Positions 1 to 8,284 of a stretch of DNA of 48,931 nt are shown one piece after another. The stretch spans positions 1-48,931 of the forward strand of contig ONFE01000017.1 in the NCBI GenBank assembly GCA_900316985.1, given 5' to 3'. The notes below the pieces were generated by a model, which saw only the letters and a program-made list of their open reading frames with translations, ran no database searches and had not been told where the DNA came from. Positions within the stretch are counted from its first letter, which is position 1; each line of letters starts with the position of its first letter. The translations under genes were made by a program, and so were the position numbers. This DNA comes from an uncultured Prevotellaceae bacterium. Its GTDB lineage: Bacteria; Bacteroidota; Bacteroidia; Bacteroidales; Bacteroidaceae.

Positions 1-33
1 GCGGACCAAGTGGCTTTTTCTTATTTCTGTTGT

Positions 34-970
34 TTATAATCCCCAGTCGGAAAGCGTATAGGATTTCTCTACTTTATCCTCAATATCGTCGGACAGGTTA
101 CAGAAAAAATCTATACCAGTGAGCTGTTCCAACTCATCTATGCTCTTTACGTAGTTTTTCAGGGGTCTGCCTTTCTCATTTGTGGATGTATGTTCTACCC
201 AGAAAGCCAAGGCCTTGTAGTTGTTGTTGGAAACTTTCGCCATAATGGCCATGAAGAAGTATTTCGGCACGATGAGACCTGTGGCTGTCGTGCTGTTGAT
301 TTTGCCATCGTCAATGGTTCCGCCCTTGCAGACATACAGCGTTTCGCGGTAGGGCTTATTCTTTTTGCTGTTCCATGTGCGCAGTTGGCTTTCCATGTCC
401 TGCCAGATGCCTTCGTTGAGTGATTTCCTTTGAGGCATGATGTTGGAAAGGTAGAAGGTTAGCCTCCTTGGAGTTTACACGGTCCGCCGAAGCCACGATA
501 TGTCCTCGTTGGTAAGGAATAGTATAATACTCCTCAAGTTCCGTCCTTTCTTCAAGAGGCAGGTCAGGATCTGGTTGGAAAGGATCTGCATAACCATAGG
601 TGTCTAAGTTGAGCTTAACCCAAGGATTACTCGTTTCGTAATTCCAGTTGTTACGGTTCCAGCCAGTACCGCTATTGCCGTCGTACCACTGGAAGCATGC
701 CCATCGCTGAGAGCGTTTCTTCCGGTCATATTCCAGGATGTAGTTCACACCGTAGGTAGGCACAGTTCGAACTAAGACAACGTTATCAGCATTGTTTTTA
801 ATTCTTGGTACCTCTAGGCGTTGCCATTCTGAGACAGTGGCAGGGTTCTGATTCTTATTATCTGTGGAGGCCTGCTGCTTATCATCAATATGCGGCAGTT
901 TGTCGTCATCACTACAAGCAGCGACGGCAAGCGTGAGGATGAGGGCCGGGAGGAGGTGTTTGTATTGCAT
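34..970 (-). pseudogene. DNA/RNA non-specific endonuclease lipoprotein, frameshifted
   Basis: This is a secreted NUC1-type nuclease read in two frames. The first part starts at 970 with a lipoprotein signal (MQYKHLLPA...AACSDDD) and carries the catalytic segment RGHIVASADR, the place of the DRGH motif, with Q before R instead of D. Near base 460 the reading shifts. The continuation, in the frame ending at 34, reads TFYLSNIMPQ, the classic next block of the family, then N...W..ME and about 100 further residues to DWGL. Only one base separates codon GCT from codon ACC, so the lesion is a net +1 or -2 change. Both halves are otherwise well conserved, so this is either a recent inactivation or a sequencing error. 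The enzyme would cleave DNA and RNA at the cell surface, which fits the neighbouring OB-fold, DUF5689 and TonB-receptor genes. The family call is firm; whether it is truly broken is uncertain. Confidence 0.8.
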
Positions 971-1064
971 AGTTGAAGATTTTAGCGAAAAGGAAATGCG
1001 CCAGCGTGCATATGCAACTACACGCTGACGCATTCCGCTTGTTTGTTTATCTTGAATAAAGATA

Positions 1065-1319
1065 TTACTTCTTGGTGCTCTTAGCATAGCGGCTCATGAA
1101 GCGGTCAACGCGACCAGCCGTATCAACGAGCTTGCTCTTACCAGTGTAGAACGGGTGAGAAGTGTTAGAAATTTCAAGTTTTACCACTGGGTAAGTTTCG
1201 CCTTCAAATTCCACTGTATCTGTAGTCTTGCATGTGGAACGTGAGAGGAACATATCGCCGTTGGACATGTCCTTAAACACGACGGGGCGATAGTTTTCGG
1301 GATGAATACCTTTTTTCAT
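1065..1319 (-). CDS. rpmE2: 50S ribosomal protein L31 type B
   Basis: This 84-residue protein of the large ribosomal subunit begins [19 protein letters not shown] and contains the [11 protein letters not shown] block and a basic tail ([12 protein letters not shown]), all typical of L31. The zinc-binding cysteine pairs of type A L31 are absent; there is a single Cys in STCKTTD. It is therefore the zinc-independent type B paralogue, of full usual length. It stands alone on the minus strand. Its promoter lies inside a strong inverted repeat 30-70 bases upstream, which is unusual and may mean regulation at initiation. The identification is near certain. Confidence 0.97.
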   Translation of the reverse strand: MKKGIHPENYRPVVFKDMSNGDMFLSRSTCKTTDTVEFEGETYPVVKLEISNTSHPFYTGKSKLVDTAGRVDRFMSRYAKSTKK

Positions 1320-1350
1320 TTTCTTGTTTATTAATTAATTAAATATATTT

Positions 1351-1384
1351 CGGGCTGCAAAATTACAAAGAATTTCGCAGCCCG
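1351..1384. repeat. Inverted repeat between rpmE2 and the OB-fold lipoprotein gene
   Basis: CGGGCTGC (1351-1358) is matched by GCAGCCCG (1377-1384). After one mismatch, AAATT (1360-1364) pairs with AATTT (1371-1375) around a 6-base loop. It lies downstream of the OB-fold gene (stop at 1407) and upstream of rpmE2. On the minus strand no good U-run follows, so it is a poor intrinsic terminator. It overlaps the rpmE2 -7 box and could instead be an operator or a leader hairpin. Confidence 0.75.
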
Positions 1385-1389
1385 CCAAA
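1358..1389 (-). promoter_or_regulatory. rpmE2 promoter
   Basis: On the minus strand a TTTG (-33, 1386-1389) stands 20 bp from TAATTTTG (-7, 1358-1365), matching the Bacteroidota sigma-ABfr consensus. The -7 box lies inside the inverted repeat 1351-1384. The start codon at 1319 leaves a leader of about 30 bases. Confidence 0.7.
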
Positions 1390-1406
1390 TATTTCTGGAA
1401 TTATTT

Positions 1407-3143
1407 TTATTTGATGATTTGTGTGCTGCCTCTGAAGAGCGTCACATCGTCAATTAAGACATCGCCGCCTGGAGTCTTGGAATTCATGATAACAATGGAG
1501 TAAACTCCATCGGAAGCCAAGTCAAAAGAATGTGTCACTTCTACCCAACTGGTGTTGGTGATATCGTTGACATAGTCTCCATAAGTATAATTGCCAACAG
1601 CCCCGTCGGTTACTGGAACATAACCAGGACGCACTGAAGCACCTGTGCTCGTGGCGGCCTTAGCATAGAATTTTAGTGTATATGAACCAGCCTTCAGCTG
1701 CAGTTCCTTATACCCTAATCGTTTGTTGGCACTCGAAATACCTCCCACTTTTACGGAATAACTGCCACCGTGGGCATCGCTACTCTGAGAGAGTGTTGCA
1801 TTTCCTGCTGTTGAGGTCGTCTTCCAGTTGGTAGGTATATTGTCGCTCCATGACTCAAACGTTCCGTTATCACCCGATGAAGCTTCATCGGAACTACCTC
1901 CGCCTTGCTCGCTAGAGCTGCCACCACCTTCGATGCTTACAAAGTAGGCATTCATGACTTCAATCTTATCATTGTGGACACCGCGTGTACCGATGATGGT
2001 AATCTTGCTACCATTCTTAATGCCCTTGGCTGCTGCAAGATCCTGGAACTTCTTTTTCTCGCCTCCCTTTTCGGAGAGCAGTCCATAGACATATACAGAA
2101 CCTGTTTCGTCCTTAAGGTCAAAGTTGCCGTATTGGTCACCGTCCTTGAGGTTCTCCACGGTTCCCGTGAGTTGATACCATACGTTTTCGTTTACTTCAG
2201 CAGCATTGAATTCTGCTACGGTTACTTTCTTGGCATCTGTTGACGGGGTGTTACCTCCACCACCCCCTTCGCCAGTGGCTTTGCCATTGACACTTACAAT
2301 GTAAGCCGCACTCTGACCTGCGGTCTCGGGGGTATTGCCCTTATAGTTGTAGATAGGACCATAGACCACCACTTCGTCGCCCTTCTTAATAGTGAAGCCT
2401 GAGGGTAATGGTTTTCCGTCGGTGCCTTTCACCTGGAAGCATTTGAACTTCGCGCCACCTTCTGTGTCTGCTATGTCGAAAGTAATATTGTTATACGAAG
2501 CATCGGCAGTGGCGTCTTCCTGAGCTATTCCCTTGACATAGTACTTGTCGGTAGAAGGTGTAGTGCCAATCTCCTTACACTTGGCTATGGCAGCAGCCAC
2601 ATTGAACGGGTCATCCTTTGTTCCAGTTCCCTTGGCTTCACCAGTCTCGCCGCCACCGGCAATTTGTCCGTTGAGAGAGTAGATGTAATTTCCCTGAGTA
2701 AACTCGGGTGTCTTCTGGTTAAAATAAACTAATTGTCCATAGACGATAACTTTGTCACCGACCTTGATTTCCGTATCACTCTTGAATTTAGCTCCGCCGA
2801 GACTGTATCCACGATAAACTTCCAAATGGTTCGCAGTTGTTCCGTCATCGGAGATGTAGTAAGTGGCGTTGCCAAATTTGGTGGTGGTGTCTATTTCGTC
2901 TATTTTCGAGATGATACCCTCCACGTAAACATTATCTTCGGTAATCTTTCCTTCTTTAATGAGGTAAAGCGCACTTGCTACAGAATAGGGGCTTGCTGCT
3001 GTGCCGTCTCCCACAAGTAGTGGTTCTGGTTCATCTGTTTCGGAAGCAGCACTTGGCATGTCGTAAGGCATGGGTACGTCCTCACAGGCTGTGAATGTGA
3101 ACATCGCAGCCAGCATTAACATTGAATAGATAATCTTTTTCAT
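1407..3143 (-). CDS. Surface lipoprotein with three OB-fold-like repeats and a C-terminal beta-sandwich domain
   Basis: This is a 578-residue exported lipoprotein (MKKIIYSMLMLAAMFTFTACEDVP; the lipobox Cys is residue 20). Three related modules follow, at about residues 42-159, 171-287 and 305-408. Each has the pattern '(V)YVKG(I)...F.I.D......V....G..IKKGD(E)VVVYG...' seen in OB-folds of bacterial extracellular nucleases (YhcR type). Gly/Ser-rich linkers separate them. Residues about 425-578 (FESWSDNIPTNWK...VLIDDVTLFRGS) resemble a carbohydrate-binding, galactose-binding-like sandwich. No catalytic motif is visible, so a binding role is inferred, with nucleic acid as one possible ligand. It is third in an apparent operon behind the TonB-dependent receptor and the DUF5689 gene, with a 28-bp gap. 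The lipoprotein call is strong; the ligand is unknown. Confidence 0.75.
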   Translation of the reverse strand: MKKIIYSMLMLAAMFTFTACEDVPMPYDMPSAASETDEPEPLLVGDGTAASPYSVASALYLIKEGKITEDNVYVEGIISKIDEIDTTTKFGNATYYISDDGTTANHLEVYRGYSLGGAKFKSDTEIKVGDKVIVYGQLVYFNQKTPEFTQGNYIYSLNGQIAGGGETGEAKGTGTKDDPFNVAAAIAKCKEIGTTPSTDKYYVKGIAQEDATADASYNNITFDIADTEGGAKFKCFQVKGTDGKPLPSGFTIKKGDEVVVYGPIYNYKGNTPETAGQSAAYIVSVNGKATGEGGGGGNTPSTDAKKVTVAEFNAAEVNENVWYQLTGTVENLKDGDQYGNFDLKDETGSVYVYGLLSEKGGEKKKFQDLAAAKGIKNGSKITIIGTRGVHNDKIEVMNAYFVSIEGGGSSSEQGGGSSDEASSGDNGTFESWSDNIPTNWKTTSTAGNATLSQSSDAHGGSYSVKVGGISSANKRLGYKELQLKAGSYTLKFYAKAATSTGASVRPGYVPVTDGAVGNYTYGDYVNDITNTSWVEVTHSFDLASDGVYSIVIMNSKTPGGDVLIDDVTLFRGSTQIIK

Positions 3144-3171
3144 ATTGTTGATTCTTTTTTGTTTTTACTCC

Positions 3172-4008
3172 TTAATAAGTTACGATTTTGATGTCGCTGG
3201 TCTTGCGAATCAATATTTGCCAAGTGTTGTTGTAGCGTGTGGCGATACCGGTGATTGTAACGGCTCCCTTAGGCATCACCAAGGCTCCAAAGTCAGCATA
3301 AGTACTTGTTCGGATAACCACATTGCTGCCAAACTCCTTCAACGTCTGGTTCACAAAGTTACCACCTGTTGCGGTTCCTGTGGTCAGGGTGCTTGTTCCG
3401 TCAGCATTGGAAAAATGCACATTTTTCAGCACCACGAGTTTTCCGCAGTTGTTGTTGTAGTCCTTGGCAAAATCGCTGGTGAACTCCACGGGCTGGATGG
3501 CATCGGGATCAATCTCATTGATACTGCTCACAATCTTGAAGTGCTGCTGCCAGATATCCTTTGACATACGTCCGATGCTTGTGCCGTTATAGGGAGCTCC
3601 CAGTTCGGGTTGTTTGCGGTAGCCGCCGATATGAAGTCCCTTCAGGTCGATGAGAATCTCCTGACCCTCAGGCAGGTAACCGTTCATTCCATTCTGATTG
3701 ACGGCTACGAGCAACGCCCCTGAGGCATCCTGAATGGCAATCTGCTTATAGAGGTTGCCACCCACATCGTTGCCTGTTACGCGGGCTTTGATCTGAATGT
3801 CCTCGGTTATTTCCGCGTTCTGGTCGGTACTCGCGAACACGTTGGGATATTTCTTTATGAGCTCGGCAATGGTGATGACATTGTTTTCCGTGATGTTTCT
3901 GTTGCCATAGAGATAGGGTGAGAGATACGGCTCCTCCCAGTCACCGTCCATACAGGAAGAGAATAGCGCGCAAACGGCTGCTATCAGAATATATTTGATA
4001 CTTTTCAT
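3172..4008 (-). CDS. DUF5689 domain lipoprotein
   Basis: This is a 278-residue lipoprotein (MKSIKYILIAAVCALFSSCMDG; lipobox FSSC at residues 16-19). The rest matches the DUF5689 layout of Bacteroidota: a helix 'ITIAELIKKYPN', then OB-like strands (IQIKARVTGNDVGGNLYKQIAIQD, GQEILIDLKGLHIGGYRKQPELG) and a second half ending in VTITGIATRYNNTWQILIRKTSDI. In the family this domain is found with secreted nucleases and outer-membrane receptors; its own function is not established. It lies 12 bp downstream of the TonB-dependent receptor on the same strand, so the two are almost surely co-transcribed. It probably sits on the outer membrane as an accessory to that receptor. Confidence 0.82.
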   Translation of the reverse strand: MKSIKYILIAAVCALFSSCMDGDWEEPYLSPYLYGNRNITENNVITIAELIKKYPNVFASTDQNAEITEDIQIKARVTGNDVGGNLYKQIAIQDASGALLVAVNQNGMNGYLPEGQEILIDLKGLHIGGYRKQPELGAPYNGTSIGRMSKDIWQQHFKIVSSINEIDPDAIQPVEFTSDFAKDYNNNCGKLVVLKNVHFSNADGTSTLTTGTATGGNFVNQTLKEFGSNVVIRTSTYADFGALVMPKGAVTITGIATRYNNTWQILIRKTSDIKIVTY

Positions 4009-4020
4009 ATTGCTACGGAT

Positions 4021-6558
4021 TTAGAATTTGTAAGTGACGATGAGCATACCGTTGGTTCCATTTGCATAGAACTTCTTCGGAGAGTTATAGAAATTGTAGG
4101 TACGGATGTCTTCGCCCTGCGCGTCTTTGTCACGACGGTTCTGCTCCATACCACCTGTTACAATCTTGATGTTGTTCAGGATGTTGGTGAGCATGAGGTT
4201 GATACTCAGTGAACCCTTCTTCAGATAGACGCTCTTGCCGATAGAGGCATCAAGCATGAATCCGCCTTTGCCTTTGGCCTGAGGAGCTAAGGTGGAGAGA
4301 TCACGAACGCCGTCGTTGTCAGGATCTGGGAAGTCGTTGTAGAATCGCGTAATGGGCGAATAGTAGAGGTAAATCTGGTCAAAGTAGTTGCCAATGAGGT
4401 CAATATACCAACCGCTTGCATGATAGCTCAGGTCAATGCTGGCAGCCGTGAGTGGTGTGCCGCCTTCACGCATTCCTTTGTTCACGCAGATATCGTCGGT
4501 ATAGGCACCGCTGTTGGAAAGCATATAGCGGACGTTGGCATTGTTGGTGTATTTCGCCTCACTGATGGTACCCAGGGTCTTGATGTCGAACTCAGAAGTC
4601 ACCTTGAACTTCATGCCCAACTCCAAACCGTAGTATTCCTTGTTGATACCCGTGAGTGAAATGTAGGAGAATGAATTTTGGATGTCGCTATAAGCCATGC
4701 TGTATTCCGAGACGTCAGTCAGACGGCTATAGTAGCCGATCAGATTGGCGTGCAGCCATGAAGTCTGGTACTGATAACCGATTTCAGAGCTGAATATCTT
4801 CTCGTTTTTCAGGTTAGTCGTAAAGTCGTTGTTAACCTGTGGGGCAGAGAAAGCATTGCGTGCCTGAGGTGCTTTCCATTCGAAACCTACACCTGCGTTC
4901 AACATGTGTCCGCGTCCGATAGTCCAAATGGCTCCGGCCTTGCCGCCACCGTCCAGGAATTTTGCAGTCTCGCTTTTGCCGTAAGAATTTTCCGGAGCAA
5001 GTCCGTTGCGCATCTTACCATCGCGTTGAAGCGTCTGTCCGCCGATACGTCCTCCAATGAAAGTATGCACCTTGCGGAAATCCTTGGAAAAGACAGCCCA
5101 TGCATTGGCTTTGTTCACAAGGATATTGTAGTCGTAGCCGAAGCGGTCGCCTTCACGAACCACGCTGTTGGGATTGTTCATATCATACTGTACCTGGTCG
5201 GAATTCTCTGCGAAAGTTCCCACCACGTAGGTGTTGATATTGTGGAATGAGGAGGCACCGAGCAGATCCTCCATCGTCTGGTAATGGAAGCCCGTGTTGG
5301 TGGAGAGACTGATACCGGCATTCAGTTTTGAGGTGTTGGTGAGTTGCTTGTCCAGAATGCTCGCGAGACTCAGGGAGAACTGGTCGTCGTGGTAAGCCTG
5401 CTGATAGTACATGGCATCGGCTCCCTGGATGCTGGCCATGCGGTTGGCGTAGTACATCTTGTCCCAGTTGAGTTGGCGGTTTGCCTTTGATGCACTCAGG
5501 TAGTTGTAAGCAGCATTCCAGTTGTCCAGGTCGATATCAGTTCCTGTATGTTCCCATACATTATAATAATAGCTGGGCATCAGGCTGTAATAGTCGGGAG
5601 CCGGATTGGTGGCGTTATTGTAGTTCAGTCGTGAACTGCTGAACATGGAGTACTTACCCAAGAGTGTCGTGGTAAGTTTTGTGTTGAGATCAATCTTATA
5701 GTCCCATGTGAGAAGACCGGCTGGTGCAAAGTCATGGATAATACGCGAATTACGCTTCTTCCCGTCCTGATAACCCCAGTTGGGATTGTAGAAGTTGTTG
5801 TTGGCCAGCCAGTACATCTCGTCGGTAGATGCTGCCTGTGCGGCACGTTCCGTCGGGTTACCCCATGTGACGAAGGAGATAGCGTGTGTTCCGTCACCAA
5901 TTACCTTTTCCACACCGAGGAAGTAGGAAAGGGAGTTGTAGAAAGTACCTTCTGTCTGTGCCGTCTCCATGTTTGCCCAGCGGTAGGTTAGACCGGCGGA
6001 GAATGCCCATCCTTTCTCGGAAAGACCGCTATTGTAGGAGTACATTCCGCGGAAGGTGTAGTTGCGGTTTGCACCGGCCAACGATATTCTGTGACCTGTT
6101 GGCATGGCACTCGGACGGAAGTTGTAGTTGTTGCTGCCGGCCATGGAACTCAGACTAAAAGTGTTGTTCTCGAAAGGAAGTGCCGCCTCTACTCCGCGTG
6201 TCTGGTTGTTCAGACCTCCCACGAAGGAATAGCGGAATTCTCCTCTTTCCACGTCGTTTACCGGGTTTCCATTGATGTAGATTTCGTTGTATTTCGCACC
6301 AAAGGCTCTGTATTTGAACCTTGCTGCGCTGAAACGATAACCCACCTCGCTGGCATAAGCATTACTGTTAGAGCCAATGATGGTCACGTTTTGGGAAACG
6401 TTGTCATCTTCACCCAATTGTGCTTCCGTAAAGGTGAAAGCAGACTCGTTGATGACAGCGTTGTTGGCTTGTTCGTCAGGCTGAGTCACTGTCGTCTGAG
6501 CGAAAGTGAGCGGAGCATAGCACAAGGCAATTGCTGCCAGTATAAACTTTTTCTGCAT
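4021..6558 (-). CDS. TonB-dependent outer-membrane receptor
   Basis: This 845-residue protein has a signal peptide (MQKKFILAAIALCYAPLTFAQ), a plug-like N-terminal part (about 40-170: FRAFGAKYNEIYINGNPVNDVERGEFRYSFVGGLN) and a long beta-barrel region rich in alternating aromatic strands. It ends in Phe (TNGMLIVTYKF), the usual outer-membrane protein C-terminus. There is no N-terminal carboxypeptidase-like domain and no SusD partner, so it is not a glycan Sus pair. It heads the cluster receptor, DUF5689, OB-fold lipoprotein, and it is divergent from a secreted nuclease/phosphatase with a TonB domain. Import of nucleic-acid breakdown products or another phosphate-containing ligand is inferred from context alone. 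The family call is strong. Confidence 0.9.
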   Translation of the reverse strand: MQKKFILAAIALCYAPLTFAQTTVTQPDEQANNAVINESAFTFTEAQLGEDDNVSQNVTIIGSNSNAYASEVGYRFSAARFKYRAFGAKYNEIYINGNPVNDVERGEFRYSFVGGLNNQTRGVEAALPFENNTFSLSSMAGSNNYNFRPSAMPTGHRISLAGANRNYTFRGMYSYNSGLSEKGWAFSAGLTYRWANMETAQTEGTFYNSLSYFLGVEKVIGDGTHAISFVTWGNPTERAAQAASTDEMYWLANNNFYNPNWGYQDGKKRNSRIIHDFAPAGLLTWDYKIDLNTKLTTTLLGKYSMFSSSRLNYNNATNPAPDYYSLMPSYYYNVWEHTGTDIDLDNWNAAYNYLSASKANRQLNWDKMYYANRMASIQGADAMYYQQAYHDDQFSLSLASILDKQLTNTSKLNAGISLSTNTGFHYQTMEDLLGASSFHNINTYVVGTFAENSDQVQYDMNNPNSVVREGDRFGYDYNILVNKANAWAVFSKDFRKVHTFIGGRIGGQTLQRDGKMRNGLAPENSYGKSETAKFLDGGGKAGAIWTIGRGHMLNAGVGFEWKAPQARNAFSAPQVNNDFTTNLKNEKIFSSEIGYQYQTSWLHANLIGYYSRLTDVSEYSMAYSDIQNSFSYISLTGINKEYYGLELGMKFKVTSEFDIKTLGTISEAKYTNNANVRYMLSNSGAYTDDICVNKGMREGGTPLTAASIDLSYHASGWYIDLIGNYFDQIYLYYSPITRFYNDFPDPDNDGVRDLSTLAPQAKGKGGFMLDASIGKSVYLKKGSLSINLMLTNILNNIKIVTGGMEQNRRDKDAQGEDIRTYNFYNSPKKFYANGTNGMLIVTYKF

Positions 6559-6589
6559 AATAGATTAAATATGTTAGTAATTATGTTGG

Positions 6590-6620
6590 CAAAGATAATG
6601 TATTTTACTATAAATTCAAA
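6590..6620 (-). promoter_or_regulatory. Promoter of the TonB-dependent receptor operon
   Basis: Reading the minus strand, TTTG (6617-6620) lies 19 bp from TATCTTTG (6590-6597), an exact Bacteroidota promoter. The -7 box is about 30 bases ahead of the receptor start at 6558. Confidence 0.75.
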
Positions 6621-6633
6621 ACAAAATCAGAAA

Positions 6634-6749
6634 TTTATTTTGAATTGTCTTTGATTTATGCTATCTTTCTAGAAGATAGACTGCATCTCAACAATTAAAT
6701 AAAAAACTTTGTATTTTATTTTGAATTGTGTTCGATTTGTGCTATCTTT
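6634..6749 (+). repeat. 35-bp direct repeat carrying two promoter copies
   Basis: Bases 6634-6668 recur at 6715-6749 with 3 mismatches in 35 and an offset of 81 bp. Each copy includes a TTTG and a TATCTTT block 19 bp apart. The distal copy ends TATCTTTC and is probably weaker. It looks like a tandem promoter duplication in the divergent region. Confidence 0.75.
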
Positions 6750-6750
6750 G
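6720..6750 (+). promoter_or_regulatory. Promoter of the nuclease/phosphatase gene
   Basis: TTTG (6720-6723), 19 bp, TATCTTTG (6743-6750) is a consensus Bacteroidota promoter. The likely start codons (GTG 6770, ATG 6773) follow about 20 bases downstream. Confidence 0.75.
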
Positions 6751-6769
6751 CCAACATAAACCATGAACA

Positions 6770-8245
6770 GTGATGAAAATGAAAAATCTAAGACTATTAT
6801 TAATTACAATCATGTGCATAGTGGCTATGAATGCCTCGGCACAGAAGAAATTCTCCGTTTATGGAGTGGGGTTCTATAACCAAGAGAATTTGTTTGACAC
6901 TTGTCATGATGTGGGAAAACGCGATTTTGAGTATCTTCCCAATGGTTCTAACCGATGGAATGCACGCAAATATAAGAGCAAACTCCGTAATATGTCCAGA
7001 GCATTGGCGGATCTGGGCACTGACGTGCTGCCGAATGTAGGGTGTGCCATCATCGGACTCTCTGAGGTGGAGAATGCCAAGGCTCTTGATGATCTGACTG
7101 CAGAAGAGCCTCTTCGCGCACGCGGATATAAATATATATTGATAGAGGGTCCCGACCAGCGTGGCGTTGATGTGGCTTTGCTCTACAATCCTGCACTGTT
7201 CACGCCTACCGATACCGTCTATCATTATTACTATAAGAAAGACGTAAAAGAGGAAACGGAAGAGGAAGCTGCAGATGAGCTTCGTCTGTCGAATGAGGAA
7301 CAGGCTGTGGCCGATGCTGTTGAGAAAGACCCGACTGTTGTTGATGTTTTAAAACCGGATATGTTACCGAAATATCCTGGGGGTATGGCAGAGTTGATGA
7401 AGTGGCTGCAGAAAGAAGTGAAGTATCCGACAGCCGCTGCCAAAGATAAAATCGAGGGAAGGGTACTCGTACAGTTTGTTGTTAATGAGCATGGTAAAGT
7501 TGTGAATCCCAAGGTGATAAAGGGCGTTCATCCTTTACTTGATGCTGAGGCTCTGCGTGCTGTAAGCGAAATGAAAGACTGGGAGCAGGGCGTGAAGGAC
7601 GGAGTGGCTGTTAGGGTAAGATACACGTTGCCCGTGAGATTCGCCATAGGCGGAACAGATGTACCTGAGAATGTGTCCCACACCCGTGGATTCCTTACCA
7701 TTACCGGAAAACTGGCAGGTGAAACCGTCACCATCATCGTGTGTCACTGGCCCAGTCGTTTCAGTGGCTCAGAGCGTCGTGAATGGGCAGGCCAACAAGT
7801 GCATAAGATTGTGGAAGACCTCTTGGCCAAGAATCCCGACAACAAGATTTTCGTGATGGGCGACCTTAACGATGACCCCACGAACAAGAGTGTGACCGAA
7901 GGACTTCGCGGAAAGGCTGAAATCAAGGATGTGAAAGAAGGCGACATGTATAACCCCTGGTATAATATTTTGGTGAAGGAAGGACAGGGAACACTGGCCT
8001 ATGGCGGCTCGTGGAACTTGTTCGACCAGATTCTGATGACTCCCAATATCCTTGACCTTGAAGGGAAGAAAGACTACTCTTCTTTGAAATATTGGAAGTG
8101 CCAGATTTTCCGTCGTAACTACCTGTTCCAGACAGAAGGACGCTATAAGGGTAATCCTAAGCGTACCCATGCAGGTGGCGTATGGCTTGACGGCTATAGT
8201 GACCACCTGCCTACAATTGTCTATCTGGTGAAGGAACAGAAGTAA
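6770..8245 (+). CDS. Secreted endonuclease/exonuclease/phosphatase with inserted TonB C-terminal domain
   Basis: This is a 491-residue exported metal-dependent phosphoesterase; the start is GTG 6770 or more likely ATG 6773. A signal peptide (KNLRLLLITIMCIVAMNASAQ) is followed by the first half of an EEP domain: Asn38 in YNQENLF, Glu99 in GLSEVEN, and RGVDVALLYNP. The second half carries His326 (CHWPSR), Asp365 and Asn367 (GDLNDDP), and Asp478-His479 (SDHLP), so all catalytic blocks are present. Between them, after an acidic stretch (about 158-190), residues 197-291 form a TonB C-terminal domain: PKYPGGMAELMKWL, GRVLVQFVVNEHGKV, DAEALRAV, VRVRYTLPVRF. EEP relatives in this phylum lack such an insert. 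It is divergent from the TonB-dependent receptor, so the insert may dock the enzyme on a receptor in the periplasm. Substrate is unknown; nucleic acid or another phosphate ester is likely. Confidence 0.9.
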   Translation: MMKMKNLRLLLITIMCIVAMNASAQKKFSVYGVGFYNQENLFDTCHDVGKRDFEYLPNGSNRWNARKYKSKLRNMSRALADLGTDVLPNVGCAIIGLSEVENAKALDDLTAEEPLRARGYKYILIEGPDQRGVDVALLYNPALFTPTDTVYHYYYKKDVKEETEEEAADELRLSNEEQAVADAVEKDPTVVDVLKPDMLPKYPGGMAELMKWLQKEVKYPTAAAKDKIEGRVLVQFVVNEHGKVVNPKVIKGVHPLLDAEALRAVSEMKDWEQGVKDGVAVRVRYTLPVRFAIGGTDVPENVSHTRGFLTITGKLAGETVTIIVCHWPSRFSGSERREWAGQQVHKIVEDLLAKNPDNKIFVMGDLNDDPTNKSVTEGLRGKAEIKDVKEGDMYNPWYNILVKEGQGTLAYGGSWNLFDQILMTPNILDLEGKKDYSSLKYWKCQIFRRNYLFQTEGRYKGNPKRTHAGGVWLDGYSDHLPTIVYLVKEQK

Positions 8246-8284
8246 AAGCCCACCTATGTCCCTCCCAAGGAAGGGATTTTAAAA

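Noticed and set aside
8246-8284. CCCTCCC/GGAAGGG element before the glycosylase gene considered as a terminator
   Set aside because: The stem is imperfect and the following T-run is short. The gene pair may simply be co-transcribed.
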